Source of the DNA: Gibbula magus | Lineage: Eukaryota > Mollusca > Gastropoda > Trochida > Trochidae | Reading direction: 5' to 3' | Assembly (NCBI GenBank): GCA_936450465.1 | Contig: OW388293.1 | Span: 53,037,201 to 53,101,200 of the forward strand | Length of the DNA: 64,000 nucleotides | Shown here: piece after piece, positions 21,697 to 32,825 of the stretch | Layout: every line of letters begins with the position of its first letter | Numbering within the stretch: the stretch's first letter is position 1 | Translations under genes and position numbers: made by a program | The notes under the pieces: model-generated | What the model was told of the DNA's origin: nothing | The model's input: the letters and a program-made list of their open reading frames with translations, nothing else | Databases searched by the model: none

Positions 21697-24240
21697 TCAG
21701 TTTTCAAAAGGATGTTTGAAACACAATTGGTTGTTATCAATCGAAAAGAGATTGAGGGGCATGATCAATTTTTGAATAAATTTAGCCGATTGGCATTTAA
21801 ATCTGTAATGTGCCCATAATAATTTGAAATGACGCTTTACATAGCATTTGAACAGTTTAACCAAATTTAGATTACAATTTTGTATTGATGAAATTGTTCT
21901 CCTTTTGAAGACAGATATTCTGTATATTGACAGTAATATATTTATACACTGTTCACAGTCTGATTTTTTGGCAGGCTGGAAACCAAACAAAAGCCAAGAG
22001 ATAAGCATATTCAGGGAGTACCCAGTATCTCTGAAAATATCAGTGAAGATAGATTTGAAAATGGCAATAGTGTCAAATAGTTCATCACAAAAAGCAAAAA
22101 GATGTAACATGTCTTCTTTGTCTTGTTTACAAACTGGACAGAGATAAGTATCAGCCATACGGAAATTGTAAAGCTTTTCATAGGTGAATATTATGTTATG
22201 GCAAATTTTGAAATCTAGTTCACATTGTTCTGATGATTTATCAGGGTCATTTACATGAGACCATACTGTTTGCCAATTGATATCTATTGCATAATCGGCC
22301 CAATAATCATAAGAGGTGGGTTGTTCACACAAGGTTTTTAAAAAATAACAGTAGCAGAATTTAACATTAAAATCTTTGAGAAAGATTTCACCACCATCTT
22401 TTTTAGGGATACAAATATCAGTTGTTACTTTATCAGTTGCCTTTGAAGCGGTAGTATTTACAATTTTAATCCACTCATTAGGCAATGATGACAATATGAT
22501 GAAATAAGCATCTCTGATTAATGTATCTGAAATATCAGGTCTTTTTCCATTAACAATTTCGACAACAGCACAAAATGGTAAAAATCCGGGCACAAATTCA
22601 AAACATAATTTTATGTCTGAAACAGTAACAATTCCCGTTTCAATTAGAAAACGAAAATATAAAACTTTGTCTTGCCACAAAATATGCGGATTATGAAACA
22701 ATGGTTGGTTCATTATATCCACGTGCTGTACACACAATGCACGCTTTTTGCACGTGATTTTATCCCATGCTCGCAATACTTCTGCATAAAATGGCTTAAC
22801 ACGAGACAAAGCATTACAATCGTAAACAATGCTAAACACATTGAGGTGGAGACCCATATCTAGATATTTGGCAAGAAACAGACGACATGTGTGTTTCCAC
22901 AAGGTATGAAATGAATCATCAAATAGCTTTTTAACAAGCTTTAATCTAAAGGCAAATATTTTGTGTTTAAAATCCGGTATAAAAAGACCACCTTCCGTTA
23001 AAGGTGCGATGATTGACGATTTTTTAACAAGGGGATTTTTGCCAGACCACAAAAATTTGTTTGCACACTTGTCTATTTCTTGCCAGGCCCAATCCAGTAC
23101 AGACTGAACATAAACTAGATACCATAATCTTGAATATATGAATGCATTAAGGATTAAGGATCTTCCCTGAAGTGACAAGTGTCTCTGCGACCACAATCCA
23201 AGTAATGATTTTATTTTGGATATTTTTATTTTCCAGTTATTCTGATCGCAGAGCCCCTTGTCGGGCTCAAGGAAAACCCCCAAAATCTTAACACAATCAC
23301 ATCGTGCTATAACAGGTAATTGCAAGTTTAAATCCAACCTTTTGGCTTTGCCAAGACAGAGCACTTCTTACTTATCATAATTGATATTGCCACCAGTAGC
23401 ATGACAGAAATTATCAATTGTATTAAAAAAAGTGTTTACAGAATCTGCACTAGCCACGGTAGCCGTAATATCATCAGCATGTTGGTATAACAGGGACGAG
23501 CACCCAGGTGTTATTGGGATACCCTATATTCCACTAGTGCATTTAATAAGGGCATTGAGTGGTTCGCTGACAATAACATACAATAAGCTACTTAATGGAT
23601 CTCCCTGTCTTACAGATTTTGATACTGGAAAATAAGGACTTAGATGGCCATTGATTTTTACACAACTTTTCAAATCAGCGTACATAATGTTTATCCATGA
23701 AATGAAATTTGGACCAAAATTCATTTTTTCCAAAACTTAAAAAAATTATTGATGGCTAACTCTTTCAAATGTCTTTTCCATATCAACGAGATAGCCCCGC
23801 TTATTGTCATCATCAACGAAATCTGTAACGTCACGAATAGCTAGTATGTTGTCTGCTATATCTCTACCGGGGACAGAGCAAGTTTGTTCAGGCGAGATAA
23901 CCGATGACATGATTTTTGCTAACTTTATCGATAGAGATCTTGATATAAGCTTGGCATCAACATTAAGCAGTGATATAGGTCTATTTTTTATATCCGATTA
24001 TCACCCTTCTTCTTATAAGAGAGTCTTATTACTCCCCTTGCCATGCTTCTTGACATTGTCTTCTCCTGAAATAAATGATGCACAATATCAGAAAAGATTG
24101 GACATAGAATATCCCATAATCTTGCATAAAACTCAACAGTTAACCATCCTTGCCAGGAGATTTATTACGCTTCATTCCACGAAAGGCTTCTGTAAGATTT
24201 TCTCCAAGTGTTCCTTTTCTTCAGTGCTTAAAATATTAGT
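21697..24240 (-). pseudogene. LINE reverse transcriptase (copy 3), with several stops
   Basis: A 555-codon open frame (21697-23364) covers the thumb and C-terminal part, including the Cys-His box CPVCKQDKEDMLHLFAFC and the C-terminus 'SIDNNQLCFKHPFEN'. Further upstream the same protein continues past in-frame stops: at about 23366 ('NYDK*EVLCLGK' against NKSEVLCLGK in copy 2), at about 23521 ('SGI*GI'), and at about 23740 near 'SHQ'. The palm motifs RQGDPLSS and QHADDIT are both preserved between them. From 24000 to 24240 a degraded segment matches the usual region before the palm, ending in 'YKKKGDN' after 'RL'. It encoded the polymerase of the element but is inactive here. Confidence 0.87.
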
Positions 24241-24297
24241 AATATTGTATATTATTATATAATTTGGAATCAGTGAAATAACCCTCTATCAAGCTAC

Positions 24298-24354
24298 AGT
24301 GGCGATAACCTTTTATCACCACTCTACTGAGTGACGATAAACTGTATCGCCACT
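24298..24354. repeat. Small inverted repeat in LINE 3
   Basis: The 10-bp arms AGTGGCGATA and TATCGCCACT are exact complements around a 37-bp centre. The repeat lies in the segment that splits the LINE 3 coding remnants, and a TGACGTCA octamer follows within about 10 bp. Confidence 0.7.
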
Positions 24355-24489
24355 CGCGTGACGTCATCGGGACAATGTTATGGCGTCATCTATTGTCAGC
24401 TTGCGAAGGCTGTACGTTTACCGTTGAAATATCTCCACGTCAACATAAACACAGACATAATGATTAAGTAAATAGAATATTTGTTTTGC

Positions 24490-24585
24490 CTTGACAAATA
24501 TCATGTTTATCTCATCTCGTGAGGTAAATAAGTTAATATATCTCACCCGTGGCTGCTCTATGAGATAAACAAGGTATTTGTCAAG
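24490..24585. repeat. Foldback element with 26-bp arms
   Basis: The left arm 24490-24515 and the right arm 24560-24585 are complementary at 24 of 26 positions (CTTGACAAATA ... TTTATCTCAT). It belongs to a family whose arms contain 'tttatctcat', also seen at 28395, 29955 and 52340. It is inserted in LINE copy 3. Confidence 0.8.
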
Positions 24586-24599
24586 AGAAAAAACTATTT

Positions 24600-24870
24600 A
24601 AAAAATCAACTATATATTACATCTTGAATATCTGGATAAATATTTTCACAAGAATAAATCTTTACATAAAAAGAATAAATGTGATCAATTATTTCTTCCT
24701 GAAATGTTCTAATTTCTTTTAAGCAGTTACTTTCCAGTTTAGATTTTTCAAGATTAAGAAAAAAAGCTGTATTTCGGTCAGATTCAAGTGACCACTGAAG
24801 TTTTGATCTTAAAATAGCTCCTTCAAATTTTTGCTTTTCATAATCTCTCAGCTCTTCTCATTTTAACTGT
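24600..24870 (-). pseudogene. LINE linker fragment between endonuclease and reverse transcriptase
   Basis: The minus strand reads 'ELRDYEKQKFEGAILRSK', then 'LQWSLESDRNTAFFLNLEK', then 'IYSFYVKIYS'. These resemble the conserved block found in many APE-type LINEs between endonuclease and polymerase (R-S-K ... W ... F-L-N-L-E-K ... Y). It is in the correct order and orientation to belong to LINE copy 3. Confidence 0.7.
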
Positions 24871-24879
24871 TCAACACAA

Positions 24880-25470
24880 TTTCCATATATGGTTTACTTT
24901 GTTTAAGCAGATACATACCTTTTTGTCATGAGCCCATTTTTCTGTTGTGTCGTCTGCTAGCGGCCATTTTGAAGGGAGCAGTCATTGGTTTTTTTTGTTG
25001 TGAAATATATTTTTATATTATTTTCTAATTGTACATTATTTCTGTACATGCTTATAAACAGTAAAATAATAAATGATATGCATGTTATGTTTTTAAATAA
25101 TATCAGACACTTATAGTCTTATAATTGATATGCCTTTTTCATTTGCTGCGCATGCGCAAAACAGATAAGTAATTGAATGCCTCCCAATCTTAAAATGACT
25201 CCCACATATCGGTGGTCATCTGAGCCAAATTTGGTGCTTTTATCACAAAATGCACAATCCTTCAGAAATGTATAGCTAAGCAGCCTCATTACAATAACAT
25301 GCATAGTCTCTAAACTATGATTTGGCGATTTTGAAAGTTTTCCATATTCAAATAGTAATATGTGAAAATAATAAGATTTTTCTTTCTTGGATTTTTTTAC
25401 ATGAAAAGTGTATAGCACTTTTCTTGTGTTTAAATTTCAAATTGTTCCACCAAATTAGAATTTCCGAATT
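24880..25470. other. Unassigned DNA inside LINE copy 3
   Basis: This stretch lies between two LINE fragments, is AT-rich and contains 'gctgcgcatgcgcaaaac'. It is probably a nested repeat. No coding motif was recognised; a 99-codon minus frame is without recognisable features. Confidence 0.5.
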
Positions 25471-25479
25471 ATATAAGGG

Positions 25480-25795
25480 TCATTCTAGCCTTTCTGAGAC
25501 AATTGATTGAACAGTTTCAGTGAATTCCAAGTCTTCAAGTAATTGGTTGTTAAAAACCCATAGACCTTGACATTTTTCAACATCTGATAGGTCAAGCTTT
25601 AAACATAACATGTAATGATCACTAAGTGATGAATATTTGGCAAAGGCGTTTGATATGAAAAAGTAATCAATTCGAGATTGTTTTATAACATCCTCAACAA
25701 TATGTTGTCTTGTAAATTCTCTTTTATATGGATTTCGATGTCGCCAAATGTCACACAAATCGTATTCAAAGCATAGTTTTCTGAAGCATCACTGC
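25480..25795 (-). pseudogene. LINE apurinic-type endonuclease, C-terminal fragment
   Basis: The minus strand reads 'LCDIWRHRNPYKREFT', then 'SRIDYFFISNAF', then 'SDHYMLCLKLDLSD', then 'LWVFNNQLLEDLEF'. These match the end of APE-like endonucleases of LINEs: D-x-WR-x2-NP, then SRIDYF-x-IS, then the catalytic SDH, then the W-x-FN-x-x-LL that follows. The frame ends at 25480. It shows that the parent family cuts DNA with an APE-type rather than a restriction-like endonuclease, provided this fragment belongs to LINE copy 3. Confidence 0.85.
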
Positions 25796-26416
25796 TGCGT
25801 CTACAAAAAGATGTCATTTTTACACCTTTTACACCTGGTAAAACATGTTACTACTGGATGTCTTTTTGTGAATAGTGTCCTTTAGCATTTGCTATTTCTC
25901 CACTTGCATTTTAAAATACCAAAGAAAGAGGAATATGAGAAAAATGAAATTTATTCAAAATTGTCCATTCCGTGTGTCTTGGCATTGGTATATTGTTACA
26001 GTGTTTGAGTGTTCTCATTTTAGTTCTAATAAATAATGAAAAGTTGCATTTGAAAAAAAAAATCTACTGAACCCAGTTTATACATAAAATCGTTCATGGA
26101 GTCTCATTCGCACACAATACATACGTGACAAGTATTATTTAATTTAAATCATGAGTTTGTGCCATTTAATTTCGAAAATACCATAATATCAAACCATATT
26201 AATTGTGCATCCATTTAATTTGCTACAATTTATTTTCTGTTTAGGGGTGTCAACCATTTTTACCGTGAGTATATTTGAAAAAGCAGAGTGCCATTATCTA
26301 GGGTTTTCCTTCACACCATCTCTTTGTCCTTCTTCATCTGTTTCTTGTGTGACTCTTTGTCATGGCTTTTGTCAGTATCCTTTCATCAACGATATTCAAA
26401 ACCTCAAACCTCTGAT
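25796..26416. other. Non-coding, nothing recognised
   Basis: AT-rich DNA upstream of the LINE endonuclease fragment. It may contain more decayed LINE sequence, but none could be identified. Confidence 0.4.
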
Positions 26417-26655
26417 CCAATCATCGACGGTGCGAGTTGGGGGAAACTTTGCTGCAGCATGAGAGCTAATTGTTTATGAGTTTTCTGATATGGTATGTGT
26501 TACTTTGTGAATATTCTATCAGTGTATATGTTTTATTGTTACAACAATTTCAAAATTATGTAAAGTATAGCGTGTTTTCATTTCACGTACTGCCAATAAA
26601 CCAAGATGGCGGATGCGACCGATATATTGGTGATAGAACTTTCCCTTTAAACTGC
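26417..26655. repeat. MITE-like repeat, copy related to 37945-38155
   Basis: It shares a long alignable stretch with the element ending at 38155. Shared features are 'gcgagttggg', 'aactttgctgcagcatgagag', a run around 'gtgttactttgtgaatattc', 'catgttttcat' next to 'tcacg', and 'ccaagatggcg'. It ends in 'gatagaactttcccttta', like the inverted end of that element. The left boundary is not resolved. Confidence 0.65.
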
Positions 26656-27580
26656 TTCTTTGTTGGTTTTTCCATGCTTATTCCATCGGCCAGCTACCAA
26701 TTTCAGCGTATTTTACGGCCTCTTCAGGTACTTTCTCCTGCACTGTCTTCTACGGCGACGTTCCTCCTTCCTTTTCGAACTCGTTGTTCCTCTGCTTCCA
26801 TGTCATTGTTGATCTATACAATCGAACCAAATGGACAAGTATGATGTCCTATATACTTATTGAATGCATTTCCCTTGCGATGTTAAAATAATACCACTAT
26901 ATTCATTATTATGTCATGACTTTTGTATCCTTGATTCTGTTTGTTTACACATCATGAGAATACATGTATAAGATAACATATAGCTAATGCTTGATTCTGC
27001 TTGTTAGTTGTTGAATACTCGTTTACTGGGCATTGGTGCGATTACCTAACTGTATACCGAATGTCCAGCTGTACACCATAAGAAAGTAATAGGTTATTAC
27101 CCATTATCTTCGTTTTTAAAAATGTAACAGCTGTTCTAGCGATATCAACAACTTTTTACAAAGTACATGAAGTGTAAAGTTATAGTCCTTAGGGAAGTAC
27201 AGGCAACCTGGGCCTAGATTTTCGAAGCTCGCTTAGCGCTAAGACAGTCCACTTATCATACTTCCAGCCATGTAGACACATGTATTTTACTCGAAACACT
27301 GGCGGAATTTAAACTTATCCTAATAGCAGCATCAATGTGTGATATTGATAGCGAACTGACATTGGCGATATGATTTATAGAGAGCACATCACGCCAAGCA
27401 CATTAACTGATAACACTGACAGGTTACAGATTGTAACACAGCCAGTTACATAGCATAACGTCCAATAGTTGCACTAGAGCGAGTGCGTATTCTGAATCGA
27501 GCAAGTGAAACGAAATGCCTTTTAAATGAGAGGCTGACGTTTGATTTATTTTGAAAGATATGACAGACATTTATGTGCAA
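26656..27580. other. Non-coding, possible repeat fragments
   Basis: No gene is seen. A self-complementary 'cttagcgctaag' lies within 'cctgggcctagattttcgaagctcgcttagcg' near 27210-27243. This looks like a piece of a dispersed repeat, but its copy number cannot be judged here. Confidence 0.4.
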
Positions 27581-27645
27581 AACCGCCGCTAATGGCTGCA
27601 ATACTGCCGAAGCGGCGTTAAACAATAACTCACACACTCACTATG
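27581..27645 (+). repeat. SINE tail fragment with CACTCAC-like end
   Basis: The sequence 'ctgcaatactgccgaag', then 'cggcgttaaacaataactca', then 'cacactcac' resembles the 3' end of SINEs recalled from gastropod genomes. No pol III promoter head is seen upstream, so it is a truncated copy. The taxonomic hint is from memory. Confidence 0.5.
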
Positions 27646-28394
27646 TGCAAAACATATGCTGCTGAGGAATTGAGTGTCTTACTGTTATAGCGTACGCGTA
27701 TCGCTGTCCTTTTCTAACAGGTTTGGAATAGTTCTTGCATACACCGAAAATTGCAACACAGCCTTAACCCAATACAAAGAATGTATATCTAAATAGCTCT
27801 ATGTCCATGTAATCGTATTTTGGTGTCCGTAAGTTGGGTGACAATGTTCTTCCCATTGAGGTTACTCCATAAGGCTCTTCCATCGTGACGAAGTTTTAAA
27901 AGTTTTAAAAGTATGAACAATTTCACAACCTTTTTGTGGCCCCTTCAACAGGTTATGAATGAAGTGTGTAGTACTATGGATGTTCAACTTGAGTGATTTT
28001 AGCACGTGCTTCTCGCGTGTCAAATTGAATGCACGAACTAAATGTTCGGAAATCGTGCAAACCATTAAATCCAATGCAACTGTCACGATATGTACATTTC
28101 TAAGCGGGAAAACGTCGTTTGGGGATCTCCCTAACCAGGCGAGATGGGAGAGTGAAATATGGGTTTTCTGGCTTGTTTTACGACATCCTACATCAACGAT
28201 GCGTAATAGTTTTAAAGTCTTCGAAGATACATTTTGCCGACACATCATGTACCAACATAATTTACATATTTAAGAAAACTTCTGTTTATATAAGAAAATA
28301 GTGTATTTTTTAAATAACATTATTAAAAAAGAAACATTTGAAATAGCAATTTTAGCCCCCATGTGTATGAAGCAATATTGTTTATTATATGATT
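27646..28394. other. Non-coding, nothing recognised
   Basis: A 128-codon minus frame (27862-28248) overlaps a 104-codon plus frame. Neither shows a recognisable domain. Confidence 0.4.
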
Positions 28395-28460
28395 GTTTAT
28401 CTCATCTCTTGAGGTAGAAAATTTAAATATTATACTTTCTACCTCACCCATGAGATAAAC
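28395..28460. repeat. Foldback element with about 25-bp arms
   Basis: Left GTTTATCTCAT ... GAGGTAGAAA (28395-28420) pairs with right TTTCTACCTC ... ATGAGATAAAC (28436-28460) over most positions. The arms match the family at 24490. Confidence 0.8.
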
Positions 28461-29437
28461 ATGGTATTAGTCAAGAAAAGCCAAATATCCTCTATGTATC
28501 ATACTCTCATGAATGAATTTTTTTGTATATCCGTTTACGAGATATATCCACATCACAGACATTCAAAATCGACTTTATCCGACAGAAATAGTTTGTGTCT
28601 GACTTGTTCAAAATAAGGTATAATTTCTTTTACGCCTCGATGTACAGCTAAATCGCCGATTGCATCGTTAAAATGATACCATTTTCACCTTCAGGCATTC
28701 CTAACGTCACAAAATATATGTTTCCAAGCGTAAATTGTTACCAACTCATTGATGATTTCTTCAGATATAAATATATTATGATATCCTTGCCCAAGGCGAT
28801 TTGCTTTGTATGCACTCTAAGTTGAAAAAAGCATTCAAGTTTGAATATCACTTTGATGGCACGCTTGTATATTTCTTTCGTAGTACTTGACTTAAAACTG
28901 CAGCTATAGAAAGATACTATCGGCAACATCAAAGAAAAATAAATTAATTGTTTGTCATGCCAAGTGCACGTTCCATCTTTGTGTTCGTTTGATTAACTAA
29001 ATAGCGGATGAAAAAGATAACTTTTCGAGATTTTTTTCACAGCAGGATCGTAGAATGAAACATGTCGCTGCCATGTTAACCTTGGTCTCTTTTTCTCTGC
29101 CTTTACGCTTATAGTTCATGATTGGAAACAAGATTACACACAATATGACAACAGTTTCCCTCGCAAATCATAACTCGCGCCATTCTCCATCACTGGTTAA
29201 TCCAAGACTTGCTGTAGTTCGTTAAATTTTCTGTGCTAGCATAGCAGCACCCTGCCCCTTAACTTCAAAGTTGTGACTTCCGGGGGAAATTGAGATGATA
29301 TCAGTTCTTTGGCAGTTTGTTAAAATTGCATGCTGTGTGAGGCGAACACCAAGCTGTAGTCAATTCCAATTTGGGAAACCATGCAGCAGCCTTACTTCAC
29401 AAACAAGGATAACTATATCTAAAACGTTCAGAAGCTT
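28461..29437. other. Non-coding, nothing recognised
   Basis: AT-rich with only short frames. No RNA gene or repeat could be supported. Confidence 0.4.
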
Positions 29438-29690
29438 GGCCATTCCCAACTTCCAAACGCAAGGCATAACTCTTGCCAGTCTGCATTACTGACTGATTTA
29501 ATCCTTGCGGTATTTCCCTCGCTTTGTCACAAAGTTGTGTCTAGATAGCGAATCGCTGCATCAGAAATGGATAGTGGGCCTGGATTTCTAAACACAGATT
29601 TCTTAAGGAAATACTGCAAGGCCTGAATCAGACAGTAATGGAGACTGGCAAGAGCTTTGCCTTGCATTTGGAAGTTGGGCCATTCCATGA
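29438..29690. repeat. Imperfect inverted repeat, arms about 85 bp
   Basis: The left arm (29438-29520) and right arm (29605-29690) are inverted copies. For example, 'cccaacttccaaacgcaagg' on the left is matched by the complement of 'ccttgcatttggaagttggg' on the right, and the match continues through 'ctcttgccagtctgcattac'. The central ~85 bp differ. It is probably a non-autonomous foldback element. Confidence 0.75.
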
Positions 29691-29954
29691 TAGAATGTCT
29701 ACTGTAGTACACTGCATTTCTCAACCGACAATCTGTTACCGTAACTGTTATTCTTTCAGAAGATATTTGGCAACCTTTAGTTTTTGTCTCAAACTCTCAA
29801 AGATCAAAGTATTGTTAAGATTAATTTCAATGGAAAAAACAAAACAGCCATTGCTAGAAAACAAACAAGTAAGAAAGTGCCATTACAGCATTGGTGACAT
29901 ATTCTGTTTTGTTTATTATTAATACGTATTTAGAGGATATCTGTCCTGTCTTTA

Positions 29955-30095
29955 CTTATACCATGTTTATCTCATCGAGTGTAGTAGAAAACTGATATTT
30001 TCACGACTGGCGCAGCCAAGAGTAAAAATATGTAGCTTTACCACCTCACTCGATGATATCATATATATGGTATATGGTAGTTGTCAAGAATTGAC
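29955..30095. repeat. Foldback-family element
   Basis: It contains 'ccatgtttatctcatcgag' on the left and 'cactcgatgatatc ... tatggtagttgtcaag' on the right. These are the same kind of ends as at 24490, with less perfect arms. Confidence 0.6.
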
Positions 30096-31544
30096 AGATA
30101 TTCTATTCATTATATCATTTAATTCTTGTAATTACAATTATGAATTGTGTATAGACTCTTTCAGTGCTGTATCAAACCCGAGTGTACAGTAAAAACGCTG
30201 TACAATACTAATAACCCAATAATTCGGTGTAAATGATCAAATGATGGCCACATTCAAACCCTGTTCCATAGTACAAAACTCCTTACATTTATAAGAACCA
30301 ATAATTTGTTGGTAAATTAACAATTGGTAGGTACATGCATATGTACAGACACATATTTGCGAGTTTATCCACATGCATTATACTTTGACAAAATACTGTG
30401 ACTATATGACACGGTCAAACACTGTGAATACCGTGTACAGATCAGATTTGCTAAATAATTAATGTGCACACCTTAAAATGGCAGCTCGAGGCGAAATGGA
30501 CTCACAAGGCTTAACCGAACCATGTACACTCGTTTTGGAACTCTTTATATTGATTCGGGAGTATTTTTCAGTCATCTATTTACATTTTCGTGAAATCACT
30601 GTATTTCAGTAAGAAAGGTGTGCTACAGGGCCTTTAACCTCTAAGTATATAACGAACGAAAACGTGTATTATGCATAGTGCAACTTTCTTTACAGAATTT
30701 ACAGTGTACTACGTAATAACATTTTTGACATTTGAATTAGAGGTGGGGTGGTACTAAACATTATACAAAATATGGTAAGTATGTATGTACTTGATAACAT
30801 ACACAGATGAGCTATGCTGTGTGTAATGAAAACGGTACACAAAGACCATAAATTTGATAACACGGACACTTAACGATAAAAGGACAATTGACGGCTTTTA
30901 TACAAAGAACACCTAATAAAATATCTTTTCCAAATTTTACATTTATCACACACCAAGAAGTCGCTGTTAAGGAAACATTTTGATATATAACTTCTGTGTG
31001 GAGAGATTGTGTGTCTAAAGAGGTTACATTCCAAAATAACTCAAATTAATCCATTCCAATGCATGCATCTTATTTCTGGCTGTAATTTAAAGCATTTTCC
31101 TATTTCACATCTTTTCCGGGATCACACAGGAAAGGATTACAAGCAATTAACTTAACAAATAAAGTGAAATAGAGTTCGCACAATCACATGTATAACATAC
31201 CTGTTCACTATCTATCTATCTATCTTAGTAGGAAAAGTATTAATTCATATCTTCATTTTTCAAGATGTTTATGAAATGTATTACCATGGAGTAAATTAAT
31301 GTATAAGAGAGCGTTTACAAAATAAACGTTGCACTCATTAAAATAAAAGACAACTTGATGAATTATTTTATTCCATTTTAGAAATATAAATGAATTAGCT
31401 AAGATGGTTCTTATCCTAATATATATTATTGTTTTAAATTGTATGGTTTCTCTTAGTTTAAAGTTTAAATTGAAATGTTATCGCTGTCTGTCAAACTATC
31501 AAACACTTTAAATTCCAGGATGTGCCTTGAACATTATACAATTA
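30096..31544. other. Non-coding, one short tetranucleotide run
   Basis: No gene is seen. A short (TATC)n run lies at about 31209-31225. The rest is AT-rich unique-looking DNA. Confidence 0.45.
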
Positions 31545-31925
31545 TAGACTGGTGATTCGGTCAATACCTGGTTTAATGGACCCGAGAAAACAATATTGAC
31601 CAAGGACGAAGTCACCAGTTCATAATTGTTTTATTATGTATTTGACACAGAAACGAAAAGAAAACAATGAAATACGGTCAAAACTGTAACTTGGTTTGAA
31701 CAGCTGGGACTACGGTCAGATGACGTCATGGTTGCAAAAGCATGACGTCATGCAACAATCGTTTGACGTCATGCAACAACCGTTTGACGTCACAAAAGTC
31801 AATATTGCTTTTGGTCGGACTTGGGCTGGAGTCAATATGCTTTTATGTCGACGGTCACGTGATGGCCTTTCGTCCAATCAGATCGCTGGAAAAATATGCT
31901 CACATAATAATTAGGAGTATTTAGT
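31545..31925. repeat. Foldback-family repeat with a 21-bp CRE-like tandem
   Basis: This segment is an inverted relative of 50020-50345. Both contain 'atggacccgagaaaacaat', a 'gaaatacggtc'-type stretch, 'cagctgggactacgg' and a tandem of TGACGTCA-bearing 21-bp repeats. The octamers here lie at 31721, 31743, 31764 and 31785. Only one arm of the palindrome is present at its left end. Confidence 0.75.
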
Positions 31926-32126
31926 GCATTCAGTCCAAAATAGGTACTGAAAGGTAAATACTTAGTATTACCATTGATTCTACCTAGATTCATGGATACA
32001 TATATACTTTATTACCCATATGGTTGAAAATAACCGAGTTACTATTTTTTATATGAGCACATGTGCACATATCACATTTGCCTAGCAACGATTGTTTCAC
32101 CGCGGCTTCCCGTATTTTGCCGTCTG

Positions 32127-32157
32127 TGACGTCATTAAACGATTGTTCGTGACGTCA
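32127..32157. promoter_or_regulatory. Two further TGACGTCA octamers
   Basis: Exact octamers lie at 32127-32134 and 32150-32157. This is the binding sequence of CREB/ATF-type bZIP factors. No gene is seen beside them, so a regulatory role is only a possibility. Confidence 0.35.
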
Positions 32158-32253
32158 ATGTAGCTAGCCGTCGCAAGAGAAGTGGGCCGGTTTCTGACTA
32201 TTTTACGCGAATCAAATGGAATAGAAAGGGTTATAAAGAAATTTTTACACCAA

Positions 32254-32364
32254 AAGTGTGTCATATGACTTTTACGAAACTCGTGCAAATTTGTGTATAA
32301 CTCTCGCTCTCGCTCGGGCAATACAAACTTCACACTCGTTTCGTAAAAGTCATATGACACACTT
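32254..32364. repeat. Foldback element with 32-bp arms
   Basis: Left arm 32254-32285 and right arm 32333-32364 are complementary at 30 of 32 positions (AAGTGTGTCATATGACTTTT core). The loop contains 'ctcgctctcgctcggg', a loop style that recurs at 32680. Confidence 0.88.
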
Positions 32365-32468
32365 CCTCGGGTAATAATCTCTATTTATTACCTACGAGGG
32401 CAATCATATCGGGCTTCATATTCTTCATACGATGCTCTTAGGCAAGATATCACTTTGGCATGGTGACG

Positions 32469-32496
32469 TGACGTCATAAACAATGCTATGACGTCA
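32469..32496. promoter_or_regulatory. Pair of TGACGTCA octamers
   Basis: Exact octamers lie at 32469-32476 and 32489-32496, on either side of 'taaacaatgcta'. This is the CREB/ATF-type consensus, with no associated gene in view. Confidence 0.35.
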
Positions 32497-32642
32497 CGTT
32501 TCACCTATGACGTTGCGTTTTAAATGGTCCGACAGCGGGTCGCCAGCCTGTAGACGAAAGTGGATTTAAGAATATTTTCATTAATTTCATGACATCGGTA
32601 ATACAGATAATATTACATTCGTGTCTATGCCAAACTTTATTT

Positions 32643-32720
32643 ACGACACTCGTGCCTGAATATCGTTAAAAATAAAACCCTCTCGCTCGGGAAATACTAA
32701 TATTCAGGCACTCGTGTCCG
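32643..32720. repeat. Foldback element with 21-bp arms
   Basis: Left arm 32643-32663 and right arm 32700-32720 pair at 18 of 21 positions (TGCCTGAATAT core). The loop has 'ctctcgctcggg', like the element at 32254. Confidence 0.75.
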
Positions 32721-32736
32721 AAATTAAAAAAAAATT

Positions 32737-32825
32737 GGAGGTATTAACTTAAAAACACGCTATGCAAACTGTGTAAATCCGCATTTACGCCAAGTTTGCA
32801 CAGCGGGTTTTGCGTTAAGGCCTCC
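32737..32825. repeat. 89-bp imperfect palindrome
   Basis: It starts GGAGG and ends CCTCC. The two halves (around 'gctatgcaaactgtgtaaat' and 'atttacgccaagtttgcaca') are mostly complementary with almost no loop. Confidence 0.75.

Larger units (their letters stand above)
21597..25795 (-). mobile_element. LINE copy 3: longer, decayed copy of the tRNA-Gly-targeting LINE, interrupted by other repeats
   Basis: The 3' end joins tRNA-Gly(TCC) nt 22 with a tail of five A. The last ~66 bp differ from copy 2 at only a few positions, while the sequence just before them is unalignable by eye until the ORF. LINE coding remnants follow on the minus strand in the expected order: reverse transcriptase (21697-24240), the linker upstream of it (24600-24870) and an endonuclease end (25480-25795). 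Foreign segments separate them: a foldback region around 24260-24600 and unidentified DNA at 24880-25470. The assignment of the outer fragments to the same element rests on order and orientation. No array follows within the window. Confidence 0.82.

Noticed and set aside
22672..22863. Plus-strand frames inside the LINE copies (also 21848-22147 and 23804-24262)
   Set aside because: They are antisense shadows of the LINE reverse transcriptase.
16777..25795. LINE 2 and LINE 3 as a simple duplication of one insertion
   Set aside because: Not fully excluded, but the large sequence divergence and different 5' extents next to nearly identical array flanks favour separate insertions. It is kept as the main alternative in the finding.
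27862..28273. Overlapping 128- and 104-codon frames on opposite strands
   Set aside because: No recognisable domain, no splice context and no repeat evidence.
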